Assembly: GCF_018070025.1 (NCBI RefSeq)
Contig: NZ_JAGPYQ010000003.1
Span: 1 to 64,000, forward strand
Direction: 5' to 3'
Length of the DNA: 64,000 bases
Source of the DNA: Streptomyces liliiviolaceus
Lineage (GTDB): Bacteria; Actinomycetota; Actinomycetes; Streptomycetales; Streptomycetaceae
The position numbers were made by a program, and so were the translations under genes. Below the pieces are notes generated by a model. The model saw only the letters and a program-made list of their open reading frames with translations, did no database searches and was not told where the DNA came from. Below, piece by piece: positions 8,071 to 17,164 of the stretch (positions are counted from its first letter, which is position 1; every line of letters begins with the position of its first letter).

Positions 8071-10221
8071 TCACCGTTGCAGCGCGGGCTCCTCGTCGTC
8101 GGCGAGCGACTGTTGAGCGTCCGGCAGCTCCGCCGCTGGACGGGACAGCCGGCTCGGCCACCAGATCCGCCGGCCGATCAGCAAGGTGAGGGCGGGCACC
8201 AGGACCGACCGCACCAGCAGGGCGTCGAGCAGCACGCCGAAGGCGACCAGGAACCCGACCTCGATCAGCATCACCAGCGGAAGTGTGGCGAGGACCGCGA
8301 ACGTGGCCGCCAGGACCAGGCCTGCCGAGGTGATGACGCCACCGGTGGCGGAGAGGGCTTTGAGCATGCCCGCTCCGGTGCCCAGACGCACGGTCTCCTC
8401 CCGGGCCCGGCTGGTCAGGAAGATGTTGTAGTCGACGCCGAGTGCCACCAGGAACAGGAATGCCAGCAGCGGCACCGAATAGTCGATCCCCTTGAACCCG
8501 AGGATCGTGTCGAAGACGAACACGCTCCCGCCAAAGGCTGCGGTGAATGAGACGATCACGGTGGCCATCAGGACCAGCGGGGCCAGGATCGCGCGCAGCA
8601 GCAGCCCGAGGACGATCAGGACGACGGCGAGCACCAGCGGGATCACCAGCTTCTCGTCACGCTTGGTGGTCACCTCGGTGTCGAGGTTCTCCGCACTCGG
8701 CCCGCCGACGATGGCCTCCGCCCCGCTCACGGCGTGCACGGCGGTGCGTACCCGCTTGATCGTGTCGTACTCCGCGACGGTGTCCGGCGCGTCCTTCGGG
8801 AACACGGAGATGTTGGCCCAGCCACCGCTGGTCTGTTCCGGGACGGCCAGGGCCACACCGCGAGTGTCCTTGACTATGTCGAGCACCCGCTCCTGGTGCG
8901 CCGGCCGCGTGAAGATCGTCATCGGCTGGCCGCCGAGCTCCGGGAAGTGCTGGCGCAGAACGGTGAAGCCGGTGACCGACTCCGGCGCGGACAGGAACTG
9001 GTCCTGCTCCCGCAGGGCGCCGGTGTTGCCCGCCAGCCCGAGGGCGAGCACGCCGAGGACTCCGAGCGAGCCGAGCGCCGCCAGCCACCGGCGGCGGCCG
9101 ATGGCGGTGCCGAGCCGTCCCCACAGCCCCGGCTTCTCCTCCATGGCCGTGCTGAACCGCGGGATGGCCGGCCAGAAGATCCGCCTGCCGAGCACCACGA
9201 GCACCGCCGGGAACAGCGTCAGCATGGCCACCAGCGCGCACACGATGCCGGCCGCACCGATCGGGCCCAACCCGCTGGTGCTGTTCAGGTCCGCGACGAG
9301 CAGGCAGAGCAGGCCGGCGACCACGGTGGCCGCGGACGCGACGATGGCCGGCGCCGCGCCGCGCAGCGCGTGGACCATCGCGAGCCGGACGTTCTCATGG
9401 TGGTGCAGTGCCTCCCGATAGCGAGCGATGAGCAACAGCGCGTAGTCCGTGCCGACTCCGAATACCAGGATCGTCAGCAGCGCCGAGTTCTGGTCGTTGA
9501 CCACGATGCCGAAGCCCTTGACGAGCAGGTAGACGGTCCCCATGGAGGTCAGTGCGGCCGCGCCGACGGCCACCAGCGGGATGATCCACAACACGGGGCT
9601 GCGGTAGGTGAGGATGAGCAGGAGCGTGACGACGACGATGGTGGTGAGGAGGACCTGCACGTCGATGCCGTCGAAGACGGCATCCATGTCGCCGTCGATC
9701 GCGCCCGGGCCGGTCACGTCGAGTTCCAGGCCGGCGGGGCGGTCCTTCGCGGCGTCACGCAACGGGCCGACGATGTCCTCCGGTGCGCCGTAGGCCGTGC
9801 TCACCTCAAGGGTGAACATCATCGCCTTGCGGTCGGTGGAGGGGCTCGTCGGTGAGCCCTCGTCGTCCTCGTCGGCCGCCCGCGTTCGCTTCGGCGGGTA
9901 CTGCTTGGCAAGGGTGTTGTAGTGGTGCTCGACCGTCGCGCGGTCGGCGTCGGTCATGCCGCCGGAGCGGTGGTACACGAAGACGAACGTGTTGTCGTCA
10001 CCGCCGGGGAGACTGTCGTCCAGCACCGCCACCTTGGTGGACTCGGCACTGGCCGGCAGGGTGTCCACGGCGCTGTCGGTGGTGACCGAGCTCAATTTTC
10101 CGCTCAACGGCACCATGCCCGCCGCCAGCACCAACCACAAGCCGATCACCAACCATGGCACCCACCGGCCTGCCAACCGACCGGCCGGCGCTTCCCCGGA
10201 CGGCGCTGCGTTGACTGCCAT
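8071..10221 (-). CDS. MMPL-family RND transporter
   Basis: A 716-residue MMPL/RND exporter. It has the expected two-fold layout: a first membrane helix (WLVIGLWLVLAAGMVPLSG), a periplasmic loop, five helices including GVGTDYALLLIARYRE (conserved GxGxDYxLL motif), then a second helix-loop-helix repeat with ALGVDYNIFLTSRAREE. The length is typical for actinobacterial MMPL proteins that export lipids or small hydrophobic compounds. ATG at 10221 is chosen over an upstream start at 10248 because AGGAGG (10229-10234) precedes it. The 5' region is the second copy of a 200-base repeat whose other copy precedes the amidohydrolase gene. Confidence 0.92.
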   Translation of the reverse strand: MAVNAAPSGEAPAGRLAGRWVPWLVIGLWLVLAAGMVPLSGKLSSVTTDSAVDTLPASAESTKVAVLDDSLPGGDDNTFVFVYHRSGGMTDADRATVEHHYNTLAKQYPPKRTRAADEDDEGSPTSPSTDRKAMMFTLEVSTAYGAPEDIVGPLRDAAKDRPAGLELDVTGPGAIDGDMDAVFDGIDVQVLLTTIVVVTLLLILTYRSPVLWIIPLVAVGAAALTSMGTVYLLVKGFGIVVNDQNSALLTILVFGVGTDYALLLIARYREALHHHENVRLAMVHALRGAAPAIVASAATVVAGLLCLLVADLNSTSGLGPIGAAGIVCALVAMLTLFPAVLVVLGRRIFWPAIPRFSTAMEEKPGLWGRLGTAIGRRRWLAALGSLGVLGVLALGLAGNTGALREQDQFLSAPESVTGFTVLRQHFPELGGQPMTIFTRPAHQERVLDIVKDTRGVALAVPEQTSGGWANISVFPKDAPDTVAEYDTIKRVRTAVHAVSGAEAIVGGPSAENLDTEVTTKRDEKLVIPLVLAVVLIVLGLLLRAILAPLVLMATVIVSFTAAFGGSVFVFDTILGFKGIDYSVPLLAFLFLVALGVDYNIFLTSRAREETVRLGTGAGMLKALSATGGVITSAGLVLAATFAVLATLPLVMLIEVGFLVAFGVLLDALLVRSVLVPALTLLIGRRIWWPSRLSRPAAELPDAQQSLADDEEPALQR

Positions 10222-10240
10222 CACTAGCCTCCTACATACG

Positions 10241-10440
10241 GGTTGCATCGCTTATCTGGACGGCTACTTCGTACCGAGCGAACCTGAGGCGACTGTTAAT
10301 AGGACCGCTCAGGCCGGTTGGCTGAACCAGGCGCCCCAGCGCACGCACCGACGTGCTGGCGTCGAGGTCCTGCCCGGTGGGCAAGGCCCAGGTGACACAG
10401 CCGTCGGGCCGGATGAGCAACGCGGTGGCGCTCGTGTGCG
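10241..10440. repeat. Imperfect direct repeat, copy 2 (upstream of MMPL gene)
   Basis: Partner of 5038-5239, same orientation. It comprises the spacer directly upstream of the MMPL gene and the 3' end of a FAD monooxygenase remnant. The AACCTGAG, TACCGAG and CGCTTATC blocks are conserved between copies; an indel in the coding part shifts the reading frame of this copy. Confidence 0.75.
10309..10440 (-). pseudogene. FAD-dependent monooxygenase C-terminal remnant, copy 2
   Basis: The minus strand reads ALLIRPDGCVTWALPTGQDL and, one frame over, RWGAWFSQPA followed by a stop at 10311-10309. This is the same C-terminal tail as the copy at 5108. The two halves are in different frames, so this copy carries a frameshift, and everything upstream of the LLIRPDG block is replaced by unrelated sequence. 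Confidence 0.6.
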
Positions 10441-10454
10441 CGACGGTTCTTTTC

Positions 10455-10605
10455 GCCTTGGGCGACGCCGAGCGTGTACGAGCACGAACTCGCGAGTACT
10501 TCGACGCCGGGGCTGACCACGTCGCCCTGCAAGACCTCACCGCCGACGAAGGCGGTGCCGGCCTGTCACGGCCGGTATGGCGTGGACTCGCCGAGGTGTT
10601 CGCTG
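10455..10605 (+). pseudogene. LLM-class F420-dependent oxidoreductase C-terminal remnant
   Basis: A plus-strand frame reads GDAERVRARTREYFDAGADH followed by VALQDL and LSRPVWRGLAEVF. This resembles the C-terminus of luciferase-like F420-dependent oxidoreductases (DxxxVRARVxEYxDAGADHVxxQ). It begins right after the monooxygenase remnant and has no catalytic barrel or start codon of its own. Confidence 0.5.
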
Positions 10606-10827
10606 ACGAACTGGAGAAGGTGCTCAAGTCCGGTACAGACAAGGTGCGGTGGACCTCGAATGAGAAGCACGTCGCTACGTCGGACGGCGGACTGAACGAC
10701 AGGGTGGGGGCTCCCGGCCAATAGCCTGGAGCCCCGCCGAGGACAGCATGGACCTTGAGGGCCGTCAGCGGAGACTGTGCGGCGCTGATTCGGACGCTCA
10801 TCGCTGGCCTGGTTTGTCGGATACCGG

Positions 10828-10857
10828 TTGACCTGTGCATTCGTTTCGGCGTATGAC
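10828..10857 (+). promoter_or_regulatory. Putative promoter for the alpha/beta hydrolase gene
   Basis: TTGACC (10828-10833) and TATGAC (10852-10857) are separated by 18 bases, close to the vegetative consensus. The gene start lies 59 bases downstream. Confidence 0.5.
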
Positions 10858-10915
10858 CGCCTGGGCAAGTGTCGTGCAACGTGGTCCCAGCCGCGGCCAC
10901 GGGAGGGGACACGAC

Positions 10916-11794
10916 GTGCCTGACCATGTGAGGACGGCGGATGGGCGGCGATTACAGGTAGAGATCTCGGGCGATCCTGAGGGGCGCCCCGTGTTTCTCC
11001 TGCACGGCATGCCAGGCAGTCGGGTGGGACCCAAGCCGCGCTCATTGTTCCTTCATCAGCGCGGCACCAGACTCATCAGCTTCGACCGTCCCGGATACGG
11101 CGGTTCGGACCGCAGGGCCGGCCGGCAGGTCGCAGACGTCGTCGAGGACGTAGCTGCTGTAGCCAATGCGTTCGCACTGGAACGATTCGCGGTGGTGGGC
11201 CGCTCCGGAGGAGCACCGCATGCCCTGGCCTGCGCTGCCCTCATGCCTGGCCGGGTGACCCGAGTAGCGGCTCTGGTCGGGCTCGCGCCGAGGGATGCGG
11301 AAGGGCTGGACTGGTTCGAGGGAATGACGCCGTCCAACGTGGAGGAGTTCACGACCGCGGTCACCGATCCGGACCGGTACGCGGCCGGCCTCATCCCCCG
11401 TTCTGCCGCCATACGGTGCAACCCGGCCCGGCTCCTGGACGAACTGCGCTCGGACCTCACCCACGAGGACCGACTGATCGTCTCCGACAGTTCCATCCGT
11501 TCGATGTTGCTGCGCACCTACCGCGAAGCACTGCGCACCTCGGTCTACGGATGGCTCGATGACGCGATCGCCCTGACCGGCCCATGGGGGTTCGATCCGG
11601 CGTACATCGGGGTGCCGGTGTTGCTGTGGCACGGAGCCAAGGACGCGTTCTCCCCGGCGTCCCACTTTTCCTGGCTGGCTGCCCGCGTCCCGCGCGCCAC
11701 GGCGGTCCTGGAGCCGAAGGCGGCACACTTCGCGGCCCTGCGTGCGCTTCCGGAGGTCCTGGATTGGCTCCTGTCAGCGCCGTCCGGAGCCTGA
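10916..11794 (+). CDS. Alpha/beta-fold hydrolase
   Basis: A serine hydrolase of about 292 residues. Landmarks are the oxyanion motif LLHGMPGSR, the strand-turn FDRPGYGGSD, the nucleophile elbow GRSGGAPHALA, the acidic residue in LLWHGAKDAFSP and the catalytic His in AAHFAALR. GTG at 10916 is preferred over an upstream in-frame start at 10835: it is preceded by GGGAGGGG, the family homology begins there (VRTADGRRLQVE), and a promoter-like sequence ends at 10857. The gene converges on fxsT. The substrate is not predictable. Confidence 0.85.
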   Translation: MPDHVRTADGRRLQVEISGDPEGRPVFLLHGMPGSRVGPKPRSLFLHQRGTRLISFDRPGYGGSDRRAGRQVADVVEDVAAVANAFALERFAVVGRSGGAPHALACAALMPGRVTRVAALVGLAPRDAEGLDWFEGMTPSNVEEFTTAVTDPDRYAAGLIPRSAAIRCNPARLLDELRSDLTHEDRLIVSDSSIRSMLLRTYREALRTSVYGWLDDAIALTGPWGFDPAYIGVPVLLWHGAKDAFSPASHFSWLAARVPRATAVLEPKAAHFAALRALPEVLDWLLSAPSGA

Positions 11795-11808
11795 CACGTG
11801 CCGACTGC

Positions 11809-14800
11809 TCACACCGCCAGCGGCTCCAGATCCCGGTAGACCCGTCGTTCGTGCGTGGCGAAGAACGTGATGCCGTTGTTCTCGCCGAGCTGGCGCAGTT
11901 GCCGTACCAGTTCGGTCAGTGCCTCCTCATGCAGCAGGCGGGCCTCGGCGGAGCGACCGAGGGAGCTCAGAGTGAGGGCGCCGTTGTTGACGACAGCCAT
12001 GGTTTCCGGATGCTGGGTGCCGAGGATGGAGCGCAGGACGTCGATGGCCTGTTTCTCCCGTTTCCAGGCCTCTTCCGGACGACCGTCCTCGGCGAGCAGG
12101 ATGGCGTAGTTGGCGGAGCAGAACAGCGTGTGGGGATGGTGGTCCCCGAGCACTGTCGACATGCGGTTGAGCGCCTTGAGGTAGACCGCCTCGGCCTGGT
12201 CGACCTCCCCGCACCCCCAGTGGAAGATGGCGAGATTGTTCATGGCGGCCTGGGTGTAGGGGTGGGCTTCGCCTGGTTTCAGGACGTACTCGGCGAGTAC
12301 CTTCTGAGCGACCTTGCGGGCCGTCTCCTTGTCCTCGGCGGCGAACAGGTCCGCAGCCAGATTGAGTTCGCAGGCGAGCGAGTCCGGGGTGGGCGCCGCG
12401 TACTGGGTCTGATACTGCTCCAGTGTTGCTGACGTCAGCCGTCGCGCGTCCTCCAGCTGTCCCGCTCGGCGTAGCGACACCGCGAGCGACTTCGCGCACC
12501 TGAGCGTGCCCGGAAATTTTTTCCCCAGGACGCTCTTGTGCTGCTCGTAGGCCTTGGACAAGACGGTTACGGAATCGGCGTAGCGGCCGACCTCGCGCAG
12601 GTCGCGGCCGAGGCTCTCGGCCGATGCCAGGGTGTAGGGGTGATCGGGTCCGAGTACTTCGGGGCGGCGACGTCGGTCGTATGTCTCTTGGTCGATCTGG
12701 CGGGCCCTGCCGTAGTTGCCGACCATGCGCTGGGCCAGCGCCAGGTTGTTGGCGGCGTTGAGGGTGCGAGGGTGCAGGTCGTGGAAGATCTGGCTGAACC
12801 CGTCGTGCGCCTCTTTCGCCAGTTCCACTGCCCGTGTGTACTCGCCGAGTGCCGCGAGGTCGCTGGCGAGGCTGGAGGTGGTGACATAGGTGTGCGGGTG
12901 CCTGGTGCCCAGGACCCGACGCTGCCGCTCGCGCAGTTCCTCGTCGATCTCCCGTGCCTCGACGTACAGCCCTTGCGAGCGCAGGACGTTGGCAAGCTGG
13001 CCCCGGAGGTACAAGTACTGCTGGTGGTTTTCGCCCAGCCGCGACTTCCAGTGGGCGAGGATGTCCTGGGCTAGTTGCTGGGCGCGAGGGAACTCGCCTC
13101 GCTTCCACAGGTAGCGGATCCGGTCGATGAGGAGCCTGCGTGGATCGGTCTCGGTGCAGTTGCGGATGTCGGAGGCGCCCAGGTGCGGCCAGATGACTCC
13201 GAACGTGGGCCAGGTCTCCGGGTTGTCGGTGGGTTCGTCGCCGTCGGGACGGGCGGCTGCGAGCACCATGTGGACGAGGTGCCGGGCCGTGCGCTGGTCT
13301 TCTTGCGTCATCTGTGAGCGGATCACGGCCTGTACGAGCCGATGCACCTGGATGGAGCTGGAGGCCTGTTCGACCTTGGCGAGGGATAACAGCCTGATCT
13401 CCTGGATGACCAGGCCGAGCAGAAGGCTGTCCTGCAGCGCGGGATCGTACGGCTTGAGCGCGTTGATCATGGTCTTGCTGTACAGCAGGTCGGAGGAGAT
13501 CGGTTCGGGGGCGAGAAAGGCGCACAGCTGGAGCAACCGTACGGCGGCGGGGGAACGTTCCTGCAGCCGTTCGATGGAAATGTTCCAGGTCGCTGCGACG
13601 GTCTCTGGGTAGTCGGCGGGCTGGTTGAGGGCCAGGACGGCGGCTGTCTGTTCGGTGAGCCGTCGTAGGTATTCGGCTGTGGGCGTGGCGGTCTCCGCCA
13701 GCCAGGCCCCGGCCTGTTCCACGGCCAAGGGCAGGTCGCCGACCGCCGTGGCCACCTGGTCCGCCTCTTCGGCCGTCAGACCGGGCGCACGCCGCAAGAG
13801 GTGTTCGATGCTTTCTTGGCGTAGGAAGACGTCGACGGACAGAGTGGCGCCTTTTTGCGACCAGGCCTGGTTGCGGGAGGTGACGAGGATGTGCCCGCCG
13901 TTGGGCAGGTAGTCGGCGAGGTCGTCGGGGTTGTCGGCGTTGTCGAAGACGAGGATCCACCTCTTGGTGGGTTTTCCACGCGAGAGCATGTGCACAGTTT
14001 CTTGGCTGGCGAGGGCCATGTCTTCGCCGCCGGGTGCGTCGATGAGGGCACCGAGCTCGGCGAGCGAGGCGACCACGTTGTCGGCGTGCTCTGCCGAGAC
14101 CCACCACACCAGGTCGTAGTCGGCCATGAAGCGGTGCACGTACTCCAGCGCGATTTGGGTCTTCCCGACACCGCCGAGGCCGAAGAGCGCTTGCGGCAGG
14201 ACCACGGACATGCCGCCCCGCAGTTGGTCACGTACCTGATCGAGCAGTTGTCCGCGTCCGGTGAACGTGGTGTTGCGCTGCGGTACGTTCCATACGTTCG
14301 GGGTCTGTCCGGGAAACCGTGGCGCCGCCGGACCTCCGCCGGTGACTCTTGTGGCCATGTCCAGCGCGCCCAGGAGAGTGCCGGCGCATCCTGCCTCGTC
14401 GAGTCCGTACAGGTCGATGAGGTCGGCACGGTCCTGGTACGGCTCCGGCAGTCGGACTTCGTCGACTCTCACCGGCACCAGCGGGCCGTGCGCGGCGTCG
14501 GCGGCCGGCAAGGTGCCCAGGACGGTTTCGGTGCTCCGGGAGCGCTGGAGCGCGTTGGACAACAGCACCAGGACCCGGGTCGTGGGCGCTGAGGGGGTGA
14601 GAGGTGCGGTGGACAGGTCTTGGAGGGTGACGTTGCAGCCCGCGCGTTTGAGCAGCGACTCGATCCAGTCGGACCACATCCGGTTCTCCGCCGTGTACGC
14701 GATGACGATCTCGGTCACGCTGGTCGGCGGCCGCCGTCGGATGAACGCATCCCGGCAGCGCAGCCGTACTCTTTCGGAGATCGGGGGCATTGACGTGATC

Positions 14801-15744
14801 TCGCCGTCGGAGATGACCGTGGTGAGTCGTTCGAAGGCGGACAGCAGCGACTTGGGGTCGCCCTTCTCGTCGCCGAACGTCGCGAGGATCTCCTCGAAGC
14901 TGTAGTACGGCCGGTAGGGAATCTCCACGCTGCCCCAGTACGCGGTGACCTCGTCGGCGCTCAGCGGCTCGCCGTCGGCGCCCTTGGGCAGTCCGGCGAA
15001 CTTCAGCTGGGCCAGCGCACGGCCCGCCTCCAGCTTCTCCTTCTCGCCCTCGACGATGCGCATCGGTACGGGAAGGACCCGTATGCGCCGCTTGCGACTG
15101 GCGTCTCCGACGCTGTTCGCTACTTCGGCGGCGCCCTCCAGAGACTGGTCGCTCAGCGTGAAGCAGTCGATCAGAAGGTCGGGCATTTGCAGGGTGCAGA
15201 TGTCCGCGGTGTCTGACAGCCCGGTGCGGGAGTCGATCAGGACGTAGTCGTAGGACCGCTTCATGCTCTGGCGCAGTCCCTCGAGGAAGGTGCCGCCACC
15301 GAGACGGTCGTAGAAGTTGTCCCACTCCAGGAAGGAGGCCGCTGAGGAGTAGGCGCGGAACTGGCGGCCTGCGGAGAGGAAGTCGAGGGAGCCGCCGTCT
15401 TGAAAGCTGAACCCGAGACGCTCGGGAGTGAGCGAGACGGCGTGCTGTTCGACGTCCGCGAACTCCTGGTGCCAAGGTCCGGTGCGCCGCACTCCGTCCG
15501 TCGCGGCGGCGGCGAAGTCCTGGAGGATGTTGATGACGCCGGAGGTGGCCGTGAGCACATTGACATCGAGGAACGGGTGGAAGAAGCGGTGCAGGCCCGG
15601 GGCTTCGAGGTCCCAGTCGGCCGCCAGGACGCGTTTGCCGTTGGCCGCCAGGATCCATGCCGTGTTGGCCAGGGCCATCGTTCGTCCGGTGCCGCCCTTG
15701 TACGAGTAGAAGGTGATGATGCTTCCGTCCCGTGCGGCCGTCAT
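11809..15744 (-). CDS. fxsT: FxSxx-COOH system protein FxsT (P-loop ATPase, TIR-like, NB-ARC, TPR)
   Basis: A 1311-residue multidomain protein that ends the Fxs operon. The N-terminus is a MinD/ParA-like P-loop ATPase (SYKGGTGRTMALANTAW, residues 14-30; DWDLEAPGLHRFF; SRTGLSDT). A TIR-like segment follows (IVIAYTAENRMWSDWIESLL, near residue 345). Next comes an NB-ARC NTPase with Walker A GLGGVGKT (about 520), Walker B-like RWILVFDNAD and GDLPLAVEQAGAWL, and the last 400 residues are tetratricopeptide repeats. ATG at 15744 overlaps the fxsC stop (ATGA); a longer in-frame start at 15942 would lie inside fxsC. FxsT proteins occur with FxsA/B/C in actinobacteria. Regulation or signalling of the modified peptide is inferred. 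Confidence 0.85.
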   Translation of the reverse strand: MTAARDGSIITFYSYKGGTGRTMALANTAWILAANGKRVLAADWDLEAPGLHRFFHPFLDVNVLTATSGVINILQDFAAAATDGVRRTGPWHQEFADVEQHAVSLTPERLGFSFQDGGSLDFLSAGRQFRAYSSAASFLEWDNFYDRLGGGTFLEGLRQSMKRSYDYVLIDSRTGLSDTADICTLQMPDLLIDCFTLSDQSLEGAAEVANSVGDASRKRRIRVLPVPMRIVEGEKEKLEAGRALAQLKFAGLPKGADGEPLSADEVTAYWGSVEIPYRPYYSFEEILATFGDEKGDPKSLLSAFERLTTVISDGEITSMPPISERVRLRCRDAFIRRRPPTSVTEIVIAYTAENRMWSDWIESLLKRAGCNVTLQDLSTAPLTPSAPTTRVLVLLSNALQRSRSTETVLGTLPAADAAHGPLVPVRVDEVRLPEPYQDRADLIDLYGLDEAGCAGTLLGALDMATRVTGGGPAAPRFPGQTPNVWNVPQRNTTFTGRGQLLDQVRDQLRGGMSVVLPQALFGLGGVGKTQIALEYVHRFMADYDLVWWVSAEHADNVVASLAELGALIDAPGGEDMALASQETVHMLSRGKPTKRWILVFDNADNPDDLADYLPNGGHILVTSRNQAWSQKGATLSVDVFLRQESIEHLLRRAPGLTAEEADQVATAVGDLPLAVEQAGAWLAETATPTAEYLRRLTEQTAAVLALNQPADYPETVAATWNISIERLQERSPAAVRLLQLCAFLAPEPISSDLLYSKTMINALKPYDPALQDSLLLGLVIQEIRLLSLAKVEQASSSIQVHRLVQAVIRSQMTQEDQRTARHLVHMVLAAARPDGDEPTDNPETWPTFGVIWPHLGASDIRNCTETDPRRLLIDRIRYLWKRGEFPRAQQLAQDILAHWKSRLGENHQQYLYLRGQLANVLRSQGLYVEAREIDEELRERQRRVLGTRHPHTYVTTSSLASDLAALGEYTRAVELAKEAHDGFSQIFHDLHPRTLNAANNLALAQRMVGNYGRARQIDQETYDRRRRPEVLGPDHPYTLASAESLGRDLREVGRYADSVTVLSKAYEQHKSVLGKKFPGTLRCAKSLAVSLRRAGQLEDARRLTSATLEQYQTQYAAPTPDSLACELNLAADLFAAEDKETARKVAQKVLAEYVLKPGEAHPYTQAAMNNLAIFHWGCGEVDQAEAVYLKALNRMSTVLGDHHPHTLFCSANYAILLAEDGRPEEAWKREKQAIDVLRSILGTQHPETMAVVNNGALTLSSLGRSAEARLLHEEALTELVRQLRQLGENNGITFFATHERRVYRDLEPLAV

Positions 15745-17060
15745 GCCTCTCCTCTGTTGTCGTCTCCCGCGTCCAGGCCAGGTGGATAGGGCTCCATCAG
15801 GCGGGGCCTGGGTACGTGCGGGCCCGGTGGCGGGTGTGGTTCGGCGTATTTCAGGAACTGGCGGGTGGTGTGCGCCACGACGTCCGGCAGGACCCTGGTG
15901 AAGGCCTTCAGTGTGGGTACACCGTTGACCGCGATCCGACAATCGCTGCGCCGCACCCGCTCAAGGATGGTCGGCATCGCCCGCTCCAACTCCTGGCTGA
16001 GTCTGGCCCCTTGGGCTCCGTTGCACTGGGCGTCGGCGCGGTTGCGGGGCACGATCGCACTCACCCACGGCCGCGCACCTGTATCGAAGGTCTTCAGGCG
16101 GCGTCGGCGCTCCTCGTCGGTCAGTGCCCAGTGGTCGACGAGAAGGATGCCGGGCTGCTGGTTTTCGAGCGTCTTGGGATGCGGGCTGGACGTGGTCTCT
16201 CCGGTGTCCTCGTCGTCGAAGGAGACCACGGTCACCCGGTAGTCCAAGGACCGCAGCAGTTCTTCGGCGTGCGCGGGCAACGGTCGTGTCGATTCGGAGT
16301 GGTAGGGGTTCCAGTCCAGGGCGTCATCGCCGTAGGGCTGTTTGTTGCGGTCTTCCGGGACGGTGTCCCGGGTGGGGGCGGCAACGGTCAGCTGGATGTG
16401 CCGGGGTCCGCTACCACGCGGCTTGAACGCGCTCGGCGTGCTCTCGTAGTCACGGGGCCGCCCGGACGGCAGTTGGCACTCCTTGGCGGCTTGGACGATG
16501 CGATCGGCCAGACCGAGCACGGTTTCCTCGTACTCGTCGCGCAGCCGGTTGAGTTTGATCAGCCCGTAGATCCCATTGCTGGCGTAGCGGCTGCCGAAGT
16601 CCGAGTGGCCGAGGTGGATGTGGCGTACGGAATCGGGGAGAGCCCTTAAATCTACGCGCGTCCACAGGGCGGGGACGATCGCGGTCGCACTGCCGGCGCC
16701 GGTTGCCCGAGCATGCAGCATGCGCTCGGTGAACGCGTACCACTCGCGCCCGCACATCTCGCTGGAGAAATAGCGTGCCGAGAACAGGGGTACGAACACC
16801 CGGCAGGTGGCCAGGTTCTCGCTCAGCCGCTCCGGCCACCCCTCTCCGGAGCGCATCTCACGGTCCATGAATCCGGCGTTGGACCCGGCGGGCAGGTCGG
16901 TGAGCGCCATGATGTGGTTGCACAGGTCTTTGAACAGGATGCGCACCCAGTGATCCGGGTCCCCGCTGTCGGGGCCCCAGGAGGGGGTGTGGGCGTAGGA
17001 AAGGAAGAAGTAGGGCCGGCTGTCTGGAATCCGGGCCTGAGCCTGGTCCGCTGTGTCCAC
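15741..17060 (-). CDS. fxsC: TIR-like protein FxsC
   Basis: A 439-residue protein whose first 200 residues form a TIR-like domain: YFFLSYAHTPSW at the first strand, FMDREMRSGEGWPERLSENL and the CRVFVPLFSARYFSSEMCGRE block. The C-terminal half has alternating beta and alpha stretches and a proline-rich tail. This architecture is diagnostic of FxsC in the FxSxx-COOH system. The GTG start at 17060 follows a G-rich Shine-Dalgarno, and the stop overlaps the fxsT start by four bases. Whether the TIR domain has NADase activity cannot be told from sequence; a glutamate is present in the SEMCGREW segment. Confidence 0.85.
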   Translation of the reverse strand: MDTADQAQARIPDSRPYFFLSYAHTPSWGPDSGDPDHWVRILFKDLCNHIMALTDLPAGSNAGFMDREMRSGEGWPERLSENLATCRVFVPLFSARYFSSEMCGREWYAFTERMLHARATGAGSATAIVPALWTRVDLRALPDSVRHIHLGHSDFGSRYASNGIYGLIKLNRLRDEYEETVLGLADRIVQAAKECQLPSGRPRDYESTPSAFKPRGSGPRHIQLTVAAPTRDTVPEDRNKQPYGDDALDWNPYHSESTRPLPAHAEELLRSLDYRVTVVSFDDEDTGETTSSPHPKTLENQQPGILLVDHWALTDEERRRRLKTFDTGARPWVSAIVPRNRADAQCNGAQGARLSQELERAMPTILERVRRSDCRIAVNGVPTLKAFTRVLPDVVAHTTRQFLKYAEPHPPPGPHVPRPRLMEPYPPGLDAGDDNRGEA

Positions 17061-17164
17061 GCATCCCCCCGCCCGCCGACGAGTCGCTGGACTTCCCCGT
17101 CGGCGGAGCTATCCGGTCGAAGTCAACAATGTGCCCGACCGGAGGCCTGTACGGTTCGTTATTT

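Noticed and set aside
11927..14107. A 726-codon minus-strand frame inside fxsT
   Set aside because: Same strand but other phase; Arg/Pro/His-rich with no domain, whereas the fxsT frame holds P-loop, NB-ARC and TPR motifs.
17112..17143. Inverted repeat TCCGGTCG/CGACCGGA between the AAC(3)-like gene and fxsC
   Set aside because: Only eight base pairs with a 16-base loop and no T-run, located inside the Fxs operon; too weak to call a terminator or operator.
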